Of a DNA stretch of 64,000 nt, positions 35,305 through 44,611 are shown piece by piece. Origin of the DNA: Stenotrophomonas rhizophila (GTDB lineage: Bacteria; Pseudomonadota; Gammaproteobacteria; Xanthomonadales; Xanthomonadaceae); contig NZ_CP007597.1 in NCBI RefSeq assembly GCF_000661955.1, positions 1,667,605 through 1,731,604 on the forward strand, in the 5' to 3' direction. Made by a program: the position numbers and the translations under genes. The notes below the pieces were generated by a model, which saw nothing but the letters and a program-made list of their open reading frames with translations, was not told the origin of the DNA and did no database searches. Numbering within the stretch: the first letter of the stretch is position 1; the number at the start of each line of letters is the position of its first letter.

Positions 35305-35796
35305 TCAGCGCAGGATCACCTTGCCGTTGACGACGCGGACATAGGTGTTCTCGCGGATGCCGCCGAGGTCGCGCTGGTTGACCACCACGGTGCGCCCGTC
35401 GTCCATGCGCACGCTGATGTCGAAGGTGTCGCTGGTGACGTTCTTCTGGATCTGGTTGCCGGCCAGCGCGCCGCCCACGGCGCCAGCGGCGGCGGCGATG
35501 TTCTTGTTGCCCTTGCTGCCGCCGGTGTGGTCGGAGATCTCATGGCCAGCGACCGCGCCGACAAGGCCGCCCAGGATCGCGCCGGTGGCCGAAGGCGCGG
35601 TACGCCCGGAGGCGACCTGGTTGATGCGGGTCACGATGCCGCAGTCGGCGCAGCGGTTGTTGGTGTTGTTGTTGTAGCCGCCGTTGTTGCCATAACCGTT
35701 GTTGTAACCGCCGCTGCCATAGCCGGGCGAGGTGGTCGCACAGCCGGCCAGTGCGACGGTGGCGACGGCGGCTGCAGCAATGAGTTGGATCTTCAT
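35305..35796 (-). CDS. Glycine-zipper 2TM (SlyB/17-kDa antigen-like) lipoprotein
   Basis: A 163-residue outer-membrane lipoprotein. Lipobox VALAGC is followed by a Gly/Asn/Tyr repeat (YGSGGYNNGYGNNGGYNNN), then a CADCG motif and the glycine-zipper domain ATGAILGGLVGAVAGHEI...AAAAGAVGGALAGNQIQ, and a C-terminal beta part RMDDGRTVVVNQRD. The family stabilises the envelope. A larger glycine-zipper protein is encoded at 38787-39617. Confidence 0.9.
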   Translation of the reverse strand: MKIQLIAAAAVATVALAGCATTSPGYGSGGYNNGYGNNGGYNNNTNNRCADCGIVTRINQVASGRTAPSATGAILGGLVGAVAGHEISDHTGGSKGNKNIAAAAGAVGGALAGNQIQKNVTSDTFDISVRMDDGRTVVVNQRDLGGIRENTYVRVVNGKVILR

Positions 35797-35913
35797 GGTG
35801 GTTCTCCTGGCCAGAGGGGTGGTCGAATGCGTCTGGGGCGCATGCCGCAGATCCTGTCCTGTCATACGTGAACAGCGCGCCAATCCCGCCCCCAAGGGTG
35901 GCTGCCAGATGAA

Positions 35914-36351
35914 TCAGCGGAAATCCTGGTGGCAGGCCTTGCAGTCGTTCTGGATCTTTTCGACCAGCTGGCCCATGCCGACGCAGTCGGTGGGCGGGGC
36001 GGCCAGGGCCTGGTTGAGCGTGGCGCGCAGCGCGCTGGCGTGCTGCTGGAAGCCCTGGCTGTCCTTGAGGCCGGGGAAGGCCAGGTCCACGTCGTTGGAC
36101 AGCGAGCGCAGGGTCTGCAGGCGCGGCACGCTGTCGGCCAGGGTGCAGCGGTTCTGTGCCTGGGCGTCCTGCAACAACTGCACCTGGCGGTTCATGACGT
36201 GCATGAGGGCATCGGGGAACGGGTCCTTGCGGGCCTGGATGGCACGCGAGACCATGACGGTGGCGATGAGTCCGACCACCAGGCCGAGCACGCCGACGAA
36301 CAGATAGCGGTAGGCGGCGGAGGGGCGGTGGGGCGTGGGGGGCTGGCTCAT
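35914..36351 (-). CDS. Membrane-anchored cytochrome c'-like protein
   Basis: A 145-residue protein with an N-terminal anchor (YLFVGVLGLVVGLIATVMV, about 15-35) and a periplasmic helical domain ending in a single heme-attachment site CKACHQDFR five residues from the C-terminus. A C-terminal CxxCH after a four-helix region is the cytochrome c'/c556 arrangement. Two other Cys (NRCTLA, TDCVGM) could form a disulfide. The redox partner is unknown. It is divergent from tcdA. Confidence 0.78.
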   Translation of the reverse strand: MSQPPTPHRPSAAYRYLFVGVLGLVVGLIATVMVSRAIQARKDPFPDALMHVMNRQVQLLQDAQAQNRCTLADSVPRLQTLRSLSNDVDLAFPGLKDSQGFQQHASALRATLNQALAAPPTDCVGMGQLVEKIQNDCKACHQDFR

Positions 36352-36445
36352 GCAGTGGCGTCCTTTGGGGTGGCTGCGGTCGATCTTACGGTGCGTCCTG
36401 TCCATGTGGCGTTCCCGCGGGCTCGCGCGCCGGTAAAATGTGCCG

Positions 36446-37252
36446 ATGAACGACGTACTGCGCGAGCGATTTGCCGGCATCGACCGGTTGTATGGGGTGG
36501 GCACCGTGGACCTGCTGTCGACCCGCCGGGTGGCGGTGGTCGGCATGGGCGGGGTGGGCTCGTGGGTGGTGGAAGCGCTGGCACGCACGGCGGTGGGCCA
36601 CCTGACCCTGATCGATGCCGACGACATCTGCGTGTCCAACACCAACCGTCAGCTGCCGGCCCTGGCCGGTCAGTACGGCCGCAACAAGGCCGAGGCGATG
36701 GCCGAGCGCTGCCGGGCGATCAATCCGGACATCCAGGTGGAGGCGATTGCCTCGTTCCTGACCGTGTCGAACATGGTGGAGCTGCTGGACCGCGATTTCG
36801 ACCTGGTGATCGATGCCTGCGACAGTTTCCGGGTCAAGGTGGAGACGATTGCGTGGTGCCGGCGGCGCAAGCTGCCGATCCTGACCGTGGGCGCGGCGGG
36901 CGGGCGTACCGATCCGACGCTGGTGCGGATCCGCGATGTATCGCGCACCGAGCACGACGCGATGATGGCGTTGATCCGCAAGAAGCTGCGCAGCGATTTC
37001 AATTTCCCGAAGAACGCGTCGCGTTACTTCGGCGTGCCGGCGGTGTATTCGCTGGAGAACGTGAAGTACCCGCAGGCCGACGGCACCGTGTGCGGCATCC
37101 GCCCGAACCTGGGCGCGGACGCGGCACTGAAGCTGGACTGCGGCGCCGGCCTGGGCGCGGCCACCCACATCACCGGCGCCTTCGCCTTCGCCGCCGTGGG
37201 CAAAGCGCTGGAAATGCTCATGAAGCCCAAAAAGAGCGCCACCCCCGCGTAG
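36446..37252 (+). CDS. tcdA: tRNA threonylcarbamoyladenosine dehydratase (ct6A synthase)
   Basis: ThiF/E1-like enzyme that uses ATP to cyclise t6A37 to ct6A in ANN-decoding tRNAs. The 268 residues match E. coli TcdA in length. The nucleotide-binding loop is VAVVGMGGVGSWVVEALAR, and adenylation residues are in DADDICVSNTNRQL and DACDSFRVKV. The ATG at 36446 is preferred; a GTG at 36440 is also open. The TAG stop (37250-37252) is part of a SMAG GTAG. Confidence 0.94.
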   Translation: MNDVLRERFAGIDRLYGVGTVDLLSTRRVAVVGMGGVGSWVVEALARTAVGHLTLIDADDICVSNTNRQLPALAGQYGRNKAEAMAERCRAINPDIQVEAIASFLTVSNMVELLDRDFDLVIDACDSFRVKVETIAWCRRRKLPILTVGAAGGRTDPTLVRIRDVSRTEHDAMMALIRKKLRSDFNFPKNASRYFGVPAVYSLENVKYPQADGTVCGIRPNLGADAALKLDCGAGLGAATHITGAFAFAAVGKALEMLMKPKKSATPA

Positions 37253-37590
37253 AGCTGACCGTTGGTCGGCTGCCCGGAAACCCGACGCCACCGCCAACCG
37301 ATCCGTCCCGGCGCATTGCGGCCCAACGTCGGGTCGATCGGTCGGTACGGTTAAGAGCAGCCGACCAACGGTCGGCTCTACCGCCGGTAGAGCTGACCGT
37401 TGGTCAGCTGCCCGGAAACCCGACGCCACCGCCAACCGATCCGTCCCGGCGCATTGCGGCCTGCGTTGGGTCGATCGGTCGGTACGGTCAAGAGCAGCCG
37501 ACCAACGGTCGGCTCTACCGGTAGAGCTGACCGTTGGTCAGCTGCCCGGAAACCCGGCACCGTCAACCGATCCGTTCCAGCGCATTGCGG
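37249..37590. repeat. Compound SMAG tandem repeat (about 135 bp unit)
   Basis: This covers most of the 387-bp gap between tcdA and tatD. Units begin with GTAGAGCTGACCGTTGGTC at 37249, 37387 and 37521 (spacing 138 and 134 bp). Each of the first two ends with an inverted AGCCGACCAACGGTCGGCT copy, and the third is partial. The interior (CCAACCGATCCGTCCCGGCG region) is also conserved, so whole SMAG pairs plus spacer have been tandemly duplicated. Confidence 0.9.
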
Positions 37591-37639
37591 ACCAAGTGAG
37601 CAGGAGCGCTGTGCAAACACGCATGCGCGGCGCGAGCCG

Positions 37640-38404
37640 TTACGCTAGCCCGAACAACCGCTTCGCATTCGCCGTAGTCTGCGTCGCGATATCCTCGGCG
37701 GGCTGGCCGCGCAGCCGCGCGACAGTCTCCAGGATCACCGGCAGCCGGGCCGGTTCGTTGCGCTCGCCGCGGATGCCGGCGTCGGGCTGGTCCGGCGCGT
37801 CGGTCTCCAGCAGCAGCTGCTCCAGCGGCATCTGCGCCACCAGCCGCTGCAGGCGCTGGGCGCGGTCGTAGGTCAGTGGGCCGCCCAGGCCCAGCAGGAA
37901 CCCGAGCTTGTCCAGCTGCGCTGCCTGCTCGGGGCTGCCCGGGAAACTGTGCACCACCCCGCGCAGCCCGCCCACCTGCTTGATCGCGGCAATCACCGCA
38001 TCCACCGCACGTCGGGCATGCACGATCACCGGCAGGCCGAACTCACGGGCCAGCCGCAGCTGCCCCACGAAGTACTGCTGCTGCAGGTCCGCATCCAGCC
38101 CCTCGACGAAGAAATCCAGCCCGCATTCGCCCACCGCACACGGGCGTTCGCGCTCGATCCAACCGCGCAGGTCGTCCAGGTGCTCGGGCCGGTGCGCTTC
38201 CAGGAACATCGGATGCAGGCCATACGCCGGATAAAGGCCGTCGGCCAGCCGGCAGGTGTCACGGAGCTTTGGCCAGCTCGCCGCGGTCACCGCTGGCACC
38301 ACCTGGGTGTGCACGCCCGCGGCGCGGGCGCGGGCGATCACCTCGGCACGATCGGCATCGAACTCGGACGCGTCCAGGTGGCAGTGGCTGTCGACCAGCG
38401 TCAC
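37640..38404 (-). CDS. TatD-family metal-dependent hydrolase
   Basis: A 254-residue TIM-barrel hydrolase (DNase/deacylase family). The metal-ligand motifs are in order: DSHCHLD, VGECGLDF (Glu), IVHARR (His), VVHSFPGS and LLETDAPDQP (final Asp). The start is GTG at 38404, overlapping the upstream gene stop by 4 bp (GTGA), so the pair is coupled. Family members act on DNA 3' ends or D-aminoacyl-tRNA; the exact substrate here is unknown. Confidence 0.92.
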   Translation of the reverse strand: MTLVDSHCHLDASEFDADRAEVIARARAAGVHTQVVPAVTAASWPKLRDTCRLADGLYPAYGLHPMFLEAHRPEHLDDLRGWIERERPCAVGECGLDFFVEGLDADLQQQYFVGQLRLAREFGLPVIVHARRAVDAVIAAIKQVGGLRGVVHSFPGSPEQAAQLDKLGFLLGLGGPLTYDRAQRLQRLVAQMPLEQLLLETDAPDQPDAGIRGERNEPARLPVILETVARLRGQPAEDIATQTTANAKRLFGLA

Positions 38405-38625
38405 GCGCGGCGTTTGCCCGGCAGTACCGGCGGCAGCGCCGCGCTTCGGTTTTTCCAGTTGGCCAGCAGCAACGTGCCCAGGCCCAGCAGGATCTCGTCC
38501 ACGAACGGCACCGGGTCGGGAATGAACAGCGTCAGCGCGAACAGGCCGGCGGTGAGCTTGAACAGGGTGGGGTAGCGCAGCCGGCGTGCCCATTCCAGCA
38601 CCGGCAACAACAGTGGATTGGCCAT
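38401..38625 (-). CDS. Small membrane protein (DUF6116-like)
   Basis: A 74-residue protein starting MANPLLLPVLEWARRLRYP, with one hydrophobic segment (LTAGLFALTLFIPDPVPFVDEILLGLGTLLLA, about 30-60, possibly two short helices) and a basic C-terminus (PGKRRA). It resembles short proteins of uncharacterised family in Xanthomonadaceae. The GAGGAGCGC before the ATG is a good ribosome site. It overlaps tatD by 4 bp. Confidence 0.75.
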   Translation of the reverse strand: MANPLLLPVLEWARRLRYPTLFKLTAGLFALTLFIPDPVPFVDEILLGLGTLLLANWKNRSAALPPVLPGKRRA

Positions 38626-38786
38626 GACGCGCTCCTCGACAGAAGCTGTAAACGCTATCACGGCCTGCAATGACACAGAACCTGAATGGGTAAGGGGAGC
38701 GTGCACGCCGTGTGGAGATTCCGTTCAGGCACCGCATGCTGGAATCCCGCTCAAGAACGTTGCGGATCGTCCGCAGGGAGCCGGTT

Positions 38787-39617
38787 ATGAAAAGTACTAC
38801 TACCACTGCTTTGGTCGCCGCTGGCGCGCTGCTTGTCGGCGGCATCGCCACCGCTGCTTTCATGAAGAGTGGCTCGTCCGCCGCCGATCCGGTAGCCGCG
38901 ACGCAGACCCGGCCGACCCTGGACACCACCCCCCTGGCCGACGACGGTGCACGCACCGATGCGCTCGCCGTGGACGACAAGGCCGGCAAGCTGGAATACG
39001 CCGACATCGTCAAGGTCGATCCGCTGACCAAGAAAGAGAAGGCCTACGCCACCGTGATCGGCACCGAGCCGGTGCGCCAGACCTCCACCACCCAGACCCC
39101 GCATGAAGTCTGCCAGGACGTGGTGGTGCAGGAGCGCCTGCCTGAGCGCGATGGCAACGTCGGCGGCACCGTCGCCGGTGCGGTCATCGGCGGCCTGCTG
39201 GGCAACCAGGTGGGCGGCGGCAATGGCAAGAAGGCCGCCACCGCGGCCGGTGCCGTGGCCGGCGGCCTGATCGGCAACCAGGTCGACAAGCGCCACGTGG
39301 GTGGCCGCGTGGTCAACCGCACCGAGCGCCAGTGCCACACCGAAACGGCGACCTCCGAGTCGACCAAGGTCACCGGCTACAACGTCACTTACCGCAATGA
39401 AGATGGCACCACCGGCACCATGCGCATGGCCAGCAAGCCGGGCAACCGCATTCCGATGGGCACCAACAACGCGGTCACCGGCTACAACGTGACCTACCGC
39501 TACGATGGCGTGGAAAAGACCGTGAAGATGGACAACAAGCCGAGCAGCGACCGCCTGCCGGTCATCGACGGCCAGCTGGTCACCCAGACCGCCGCGCTGG
39601 ATTCGAACAAGCAGTAA
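38787..39617 (+). CDS. Glycine-zipper 2TM domain envelope protein
   Basis: A 276-residue protein with an N-terminal hydrophobic segment (TTTTALVAAGALLVGGIATA, signal or anchor, no lipobox Cys). Residues 110-175 hold the glycine zipper: GGTVAGAVIGGLLGNQVGGG, then a near-copy AAGAVAGGLIGNQVDKRHVG. Then two copies of a GYNVTYR motif (VTGYNVTYRNEDG, VTGYNVTYRYDG) make a beta-type C-terminal domain. Two Cys (HEVCQD, RQCHTE) flank the zipper. It is a paralogue in part of the 35305-35796 lipoprotein. Confidence 0.88.
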   Translation: MKSTTTTALVAAGALLVGGIATAAFMKSGSSAADPVAATQTRPTLDTTPLADDGARTDALAVDDKAGKLEYADIVKVDPLTKKEKAYATVIGTEPVRQTSTTQTPHEVCQDVVVQERLPERDGNVGGTVAGAVIGGLLGNQVGGGNGKKAATAAGAVAGGLIGNQVDKRHVGGRVVNRTERQCHTETATSESTKVTGYNVTYRNEDGTTGTMRMASKPGNRIPMGTNNAVTGYNVTYRYDGVEKTVKMDNKPSSDRLPVIDGQLVTQTAALDSNKQ

Positions 39618-39745
39618 CTCCGCGCGGATGGATCGTGCGAGCAACAGGCCGGCGTCGTCCGGCCTGTTGCGTTTTGCGGAGGCCGCCACAGCGCGCCGCC
39701 CGGCCGTCTGCGATGATTTCTGCCTGTGTTCCGACGGCCATCGCG

Positions 39746-40291
39746 ATGAGCATTTTCGACCTGCAGCTGGAAACCGACCGCCTGATCCTGCGCCCACCCC
39801 GCGCCGAGGATTTCGACGCCTTCCTGCGCTTCTGCTCCGACCCGGAGGTCATGCAGCACCTGGGTGGCGTGCAGGCCCCGTCGCAGGCATGGCGCAGCTT
39901 CAGCTGCCTGGCCGGCAGCTGGCACCTGTACGGCTTTTCGATGTTTTCGGTGATCGAGAAAAGCAGCGGCGACTGGGTCGGGCGCATGGGCCCGTGGCAG
40001 CCGCTGGACTGGCCCGGCACCGAAGTGGGCTGGAGCATCCGCCGTGAAAGCTGGGGCAAGGGCTATGCCCCGGAAGCGGCGGTGGCCAGCATCGACTGGG
40101 CGTTCAACGCGCTGGGCTGGGAGGAGGTGATCCACACCATCGACGCGGCCAACGAGAACTCCAAGGTCGTGGCGCGCAAGCTGGGCAGCACGCTGCTGCG
40201 CATGGGCGAGCTGCCGCCGCCGCATGACGGCAAGCCGATCGAGATCTGGGGCCAGTCTCGCGACCAATGGCAGCACCGCCGCCGCACGTGA
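39746..40291 (+). CDS. GNAT acetyltransferase, RimJ/RimL type
   Basis: A 181-residue GNAT protein starting MSIFDLQLETDRLILRPPR, the usual opening of RimJ/RimL-like N-terminal acetyltransferases. The acetyl-CoA loop is RRESWGKGYAPEAAVASIDW and the late motif is IDAANENSKVVARKLG. The substrate may be a protein N-terminus or a small amine; unknown. It lies between the glycine-zipper protein and the fused E1, all on the plus strand, but with separate spacings. Confidence 0.88.
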   Translation: MSIFDLQLETDRLILRPPRAEDFDAFLRFCSDPEVMQHLGGVQAPSQAWRSFSCLAGSWHLYGFSMFSVIEKSSGDWVGRMGPWQPLDWPGTEVGWSIRRESWGKGYAPEAAVASIDWAFNALGWEEVIHTIDAANENSKVVARKLGSTLLRMGELPPPHDGKPIEIWGQSRDQWQHRRRT

Positions 40292-40384
40292 CCGCGCATG
40301 CTGCACCCGCGCTTGGCAACCTGCGCAGGTTGCGGCCATGCTCGCGGCGTGGCCACCTGGGCCGCGCGTCACGGAGGCTGATGG

Positions 40385-42664
40385 ATGTTTGCCGTGGTTC
40401 CCGATCCGATTCCCGCACGCATGAAGGCCCTCAACCGGGCTGAGATCTGCGATACCAACTTCACTGAATTCGTGCAGCAGTGGCGGGGCGATCCCGCCCC
40501 GCGTCCGGCCGCCGACGCGCCGATCCTGCCCGGCAGCACCCTCGACGCCGCCGGCTTCGACGCGCTGCTGGAGTCGCAGCTGATCAGCCGCCACCTTGAC
40601 CTGATGGCGCGCGTGCTGCGCGTCCAGAACAAGGTCTTCTACACCATCGGCTCGTCCGGCCACGAGGGCAACGCGCTGGTGGCGCGGCTGGCCCGGCACA
40701 CCGATCCGGCGTTCCTGCACTACCGCTCCGGGGCGTTCATGGCCGAACGCTTCCGCCAGTTGCCAGGCATGGACCCGGTGCTCGACGCGGCGCTGTCGTT
40801 CGCCGCCAGCTGTGACGACCCGGCCAGCGGCGGCCGGCACAAGGTATGGGGCAGCAAGCCGCTGTGGGTGCTGCCGCAGACCTCCACCATCGCCTCGCAC
40901 CTGCCCAAGGCACTGGGCACGGCGATGGCCATCGAAAGCGCACGCCGCATCGGCCACGCGCTGCCGATTCCCGACGACAGCGTGGTGATCTGCTCCTTCG
41001 GCGATGCCTCGTCCAACCACGCCACCGCGCAGACCGCGTTCAACACGGCGGCCTGGGCGGCCTACCAGCGGCTGCCGGCGCCGGTGCTGTTCGTGTGCGA
41101 AGACAACGGCATCGGCATTTCGGTGAAGACGCCCGACGGCTGGATCGCACAGGCCTTCAGCCAGCGCCCGGGGCTGGACTATTTCTTCGCCGACGGCCTG
41201 GACCTGGCCACCGGCCACGGCCAGGTGCAACGCGCGCTGGCGCACTGCCGGCGCACCCGGCGGCCCACCTTCCTGCACCTGCGCACCACGCGGCTGATGG
41301 GCCACGCCGGCACCGACTTCGAAATCGAGTGGCGCCCCTTGCCGGAACTGTGTGCGGCCGAGGCGGCCGACCCGCTGCTGCGCTCGGCGCAGATCGCACT
41401 TGAATCGGGCTGGATGACGGCCGAGCAGCTGCTGCAGCGCTACGAAGCGATGCGTGTACGGTGTTTCGCCGCCGCCGAAGAAGCCGACCGCCGGCCCAAG
41501 CTGGACGGGCTGGCGCAGATCATGGCACCGCTGGCCCCCTACTCGCCGGCGGCGGTGCAGGCCGAAGCCGCACGCGTGGCCGATCCGCAGGCGCGCGTGG
41601 CCGCCTTCGGCAGCGAGGCGCAGCTGCCCGAGCAGCTGCCGCCGCGGCACCTGGCCATCCAGATCAACCAGGGCCTGCACGAACTGATGGCCAAATACCC
41701 GTCCACGCTGCTGTTCGGCGAGGACGTGGCGCAGAAGGGCGGGGTGTATACGGTCAGCAAGGGCCTGCTCAAGGCGTTCGGGCCGCGCCGGGTGTTCAAC
41801 ACGCTGCTGGATGAAACCATGATCTTGGGCATGGCACAGGGCCTGGCCAACCTGGGCATGCTGCCGATCCCGGAGATCCAGTACCTGGCCTACCTGCACA
41901 ACGCCGCCGACCAGCTGCGCGGCGAGGCCTGTTCGCTGCAGTTCTTCTCCAACGACCAGTACCGCAACCCGATGCTGGTACGCATTGCCGGGCTGGGCTA
42001 CCAGAAGGGCTTTGGCGGTCACTTCCACAACGACAACTCGATCACCGCGCTGCGCGACATCCCCGGGCTGGTGGTGGGGTGCCCGTCGCGGGGCGACGAT
42101 GCGGCGATGATGCTGCGTACGTTGGCCGCGCTGGCGCAGGTGGACGGCCGGGTGTCGGTGTTCCTGGAGCCGATCGCGCTGTACATGACCAAGGACCTGT
42201 ACGCGCCCGGCGATGGCCAGTGGCTGTTCCCGTACCCACCGCCCACCCAGACCATGCGCCCGGGCGAGGGCCGGGTGTACGCGCCGGAGGCCAACGACCT
42301 GGTGATCTTCAGCTACGGCAACGGCGTGCCGATGAGCCTGCGCGCGGCGCGCACCCTCCAGGCCGAACTGGGCTGGCAGGTGCGGGTGGTGGACCTGCGC
42401 TGGCTGGTGCCGCTCAATGCCGGTTTCATCGCCGAACAGGCCGCCGACGCCCAGCGGGTGCTGGTGGTGGACGAAGGCCGGCACAGCGCCGGGGTGGGCG
42501 AGGGCGTCATCACCGCGCTGGTCGAGGCCGGGCTGGGCCACCTGCCGTTGCAGCGGGTGTGCGGCGCCGACACCTACACCCCGCTGGCGGGGGCAGCAAT
42601 GTGCGTGCTTCCAAGCGACAATGCATTGGTAAGCGCCGCCCGGGTACTGGCGCAGGATCTCTGA
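40385..42664 (+). CDS. Fused alpha/beta 2-oxoacid dehydrogenase E1 (thiamine-dependent)
   Basis: Thiamine-diphosphate enzyme that decarboxylates a 2-oxoacid, probably branched-chain type. The 759-residue chain joins an alpha part (about 1-370: TIGSSGHEGNALVARLARHT; ThDP loop ICSFGDASSNHATAQTAFN with GDA in place of the usual GDG; ...CEDNGIGISV) to a beta part (about 410-759: LLFGEDVAQKGGVYTVSKGL, PIPEIQYLAYLHNAADQL, VLVVDEGRHSAGVGEGV). No E2 or E3 gene adjoins it; the nearest are sucB and lpdA 7-10 kb away. asnB follows after 3 bp, so the pair is surely co-translated. Confidence 0.9.
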   Translation: MFAVVPDPIPARMKALNRAEICDTNFTEFVQQWRGDPAPRPAADAPILPGSTLDAAGFDALLESQLISRHLDLMARVLRVQNKVFYTIGSSGHEGNALVARLARHTDPAFLHYRSGAFMAERFRQLPGMDPVLDAALSFAASCDDPASGGRHKVWGSKPLWVLPQTSTIASHLPKALGTAMAIESARRIGHALPIPDDSVVICSFGDASSNHATAQTAFNTAAWAAYQRLPAPVLFVCEDNGIGISVKTPDGWIAQAFSQRPGLDYFFADGLDLATGHGQVQRALAHCRRTRRPTFLHLRTTRLMGHAGTDFEIEWRPLPELCAAEAADPLLRSAQIALESGWMTAEQLLQRYEAMRVRCFAAAEEADRRPKLDGLAQIMAPLAPYSPAAVQAEAARVADPQARVAAFGSEAQLPEQLPPRHLAIQINQGLHELMAKYPSTLLFGEDVAQKGGVYTVSKGLLKAFGPRRVFNTLLDETMILGMAQGLANLGMLPIPEIQYLAYLHNAADQLRGEACSLQFFSNDQYRNPMLVRIAGLGYQKGFGGHFHNDNSITALRDIPGLVVGCPSRGDDAAMMLRTLAALAQVDGRVSVFLEPIALYMTKDLYAPGDGQWLFPYPPPTQTMRPGEGRVYAPEANDLVIFSYGNGVPMSLRAARTLQAELGWQVRVVDLRWLVPLNAGFIAEQAADAQRVLVVDEGRHSAGVGEGVITALVEAGLGHLPLQRVCGADTYTPLAGAAMCVLPSDNALVSAARVLAQDL

Positions 42665-42667
42665 CGC

Positions 42668-44611
42668 ATGTGTGGATTGGCAGGAATGCTGTTGCCGGGT
42701 CCGGTAACGGAACAGGCAGCACTGGAAGGCTTGGCGCGCCGCATGGGCGATGCGCTGGTCCATCGTGGCCCGGATGACAGCGGGGTGTGGGCCGATGCCG
42801 GCCGTGGCATCGCGCTGGCGCACCGGCGGCTGAGCATCCTGGACCTGTCGCCGCTGGGGCACCAGCCGATGGCGTCCAACGACGGCCGTTACGTGCTGGC
42901 CTACAACGGCGAGGTGTACAACTTTGTCGCCCTGCGTGCGGAGCTGGAAGCGCTGGGCCACCGCTTCCGCGGCCATTCGGATACCGAAGTGCTGCTGGCC
43001 GCGTTCGTGGCCTGGGGGCTGGATGAGACCCTGCAGCGCGCCAACGGCATGTTCGCCATCGCGCTGTGGGACCACGCCGAGCAGTGCCTGTGGCTGGCCC
43101 GCGACCGGGTCGGCAAGAAGCCGCTGTACTACGGCTGGGCCGGCGATGCGCTGGTGTTCGGCTCGGAGCTGAAGGCGCTGTGGCAGCACCCGGACTTTGA
43201 CAACGACATCGACCGCGACGCGCTGACCCTGCTGCTGCGGCTGGATTACATTCCCGCCCCGCACTGCATCCACGAACGCTGCTTCAAGCTGATGCCCGGT
43301 CGCGCGCTGCGGCTGGATGCGGCGGCTGTAGCGGCTGGTGCCGCGGCGCACCGCCCGGACCAGCAGCAGGTGCCGTTCTGGAATGCGCGCGAGCGCATGC
43401 AGCAGGCGCTGGCGCAGCCGTTCCGGGGCAGCGATGACGAGGCCGAAGCGCAGCTGGACGCGGTGCTGCGCGACGCGGTGGCGCTGCGCATGGTGGCCGA
43501 CGTGCCGGTGGGGGTGTTCCTGTCGGGCGGCACCGATTCGTCGGTGGTGGCCGCGCTGATGCAGGCGCAGTCGGCATCGCCGATCCACAGTTTCAGCATT
43601 GGTTTCCAGGGCTCGGACCACGACGAAGCGCCGCTGGCCAAGGCGCTGGCGCAGCACCTGGGCACCGATCACACCGAACTGTATGTCAGCGGTGCGGATG
43701 CCCTGGCGGTGGTGCCGCAGTTGCCGGCGATGTTCGACGAGCCGTTTGCCGATGCCTCGCAGGTGCCCACCGCGCTGGTGGCCAAGCTGGCGCGCGGGTC
43801 GGTCACCGTGGCGCTGTCCGGCGACGGCGGCGATGAACTGTTCTTCGGCTACAGCCGGTACCAGCGCGCGCTGCGCAACTGGGCGATGCTGGGCAAGGTG
43901 CCGGCACCGCTGCGGCGCTGGATGGCGGCCCGTTCGCAGACCCAGGGCGAGGCCTCGCGCACCGGCGGGCTGGCCGCGCTGCTGGCCGAGACGGGCGCGC
44001 GCGGCATCGGCGATGTGTACCGCAACCGCATCTCGCGCTGGCGCGACCCGGTCGCGGCGGTGAAGGGGGCCACCGGGGCCGGCAGCTTCTACGACCTGGC
44101 CGACCCGCTGCACGGCGCCGGCTCGCCGGCCGACGCGATGATGCTGGCCGACTTCAACACCTACCTGCCCGACGACCTGCTGTGCAAGGTGGACCGCACC
44201 AGCATGGCGGTGAGCCTGGAGGCGCGCGCCCCGCTGCTGGACTGGCGCGTGGCCGAGTTCGCCTGGTCGCTGCCGCTGGGCATGAAGCAGCGCGACGGGG
44301 TGAGCAAGTACCTGCTGAAGCGGGTGCTGGGTCGGTACGTGCCGCAGGACATGGTGCACCGGCCCAAGCGCGGCTTCGGCGCGCCGGTCAGCGCCTGGCT
44401 CAAGGGCGACCTGCGCGGCTGGGCCGACGCACTGCTGGACCCGGCGCGGCTGGCTGCCGAGGGCGTGTTCAACGTCGAGGCGGTGGTGCCGCTGTGGCAG
44501 CAGTTCCAGCAGGGCGAGCGCAAGTGGCACACGCACCTGTGGAACGTGTTGATGTTCCAGGCCTGGCAGGCGCATTGGCGCGACGTGCGTGCCACCGTCC
44601 CGCGCGGGTAG
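42668..44611 (+). CDS. asnB: Asparagine synthetase (glutamine-hydrolysing)
   Basis: A 647-residue enzyme making asparagine from aspartate, glutamine and ATP, or amidating another carboxylate. The class II glutaminase domain starts MCGLAGML with nucleophile Cys2, and has RGPDDSG and AYNGEVYNF. The synthetase domain carries the PP-loop FLSGGTDSSVVAAL and SGDGGDELFFGYSRY. Longer family members like this also act in polysaccharide or secondary-metabolite loci. The TAG stop (44609-44611) is the TAG of a SMAG GTAG. Confidence 0.92.
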   Translation: MCGLAGMLLPGPVTEQAALEGLARRMGDALVHRGPDDSGVWADAGRGIALAHRRLSILDLSPLGHQPMASNDGRYVLAYNGEVYNFVALRAELEALGHRFRGHSDTEVLLAAFVAWGLDETLQRANGMFAIALWDHAEQCLWLARDRVGKKPLYYGWAGDALVFGSELKALWQHPDFDNDIDRDALTLLLRLDYIPAPHCIHERCFKLMPGRALRLDAAAVAAGAAAHRPDQQQVPFWNARERMQQALAQPFRGSDDEAEAQLDAVLRDAVALRMVADVPVGVFLSGGTDSSVVAALMQAQSASPIHSFSIGFQGSDHDEAPLAKALAQHLGTDHTELYVSGADALAVVPQLPAMFDEPFADASQVPTALVAKLARGSVTVALSGDGGDELFFGYSRYQRALRNWAMLGKVPAPLRRWMAARSQTQGEASRTGGLAALLAETGARGIGDVYRNRISRWRDPVAAVKGATGAGSFYDLADPLHGAGSPADAMMLADFNTYLPDDLLCKVDRTSMAVSLEARAPLLDWRVAEFAWSLPLGMKQRDGVSKYLLKRVLGRYVPQDMVHRPKRGFGAPVSAWLKGDLRGWADALLDPARLAAEGVFNVEAVVPLWQQFQQGERKWHTHLWNVLMFQAWQAHWRDVRATVPRG

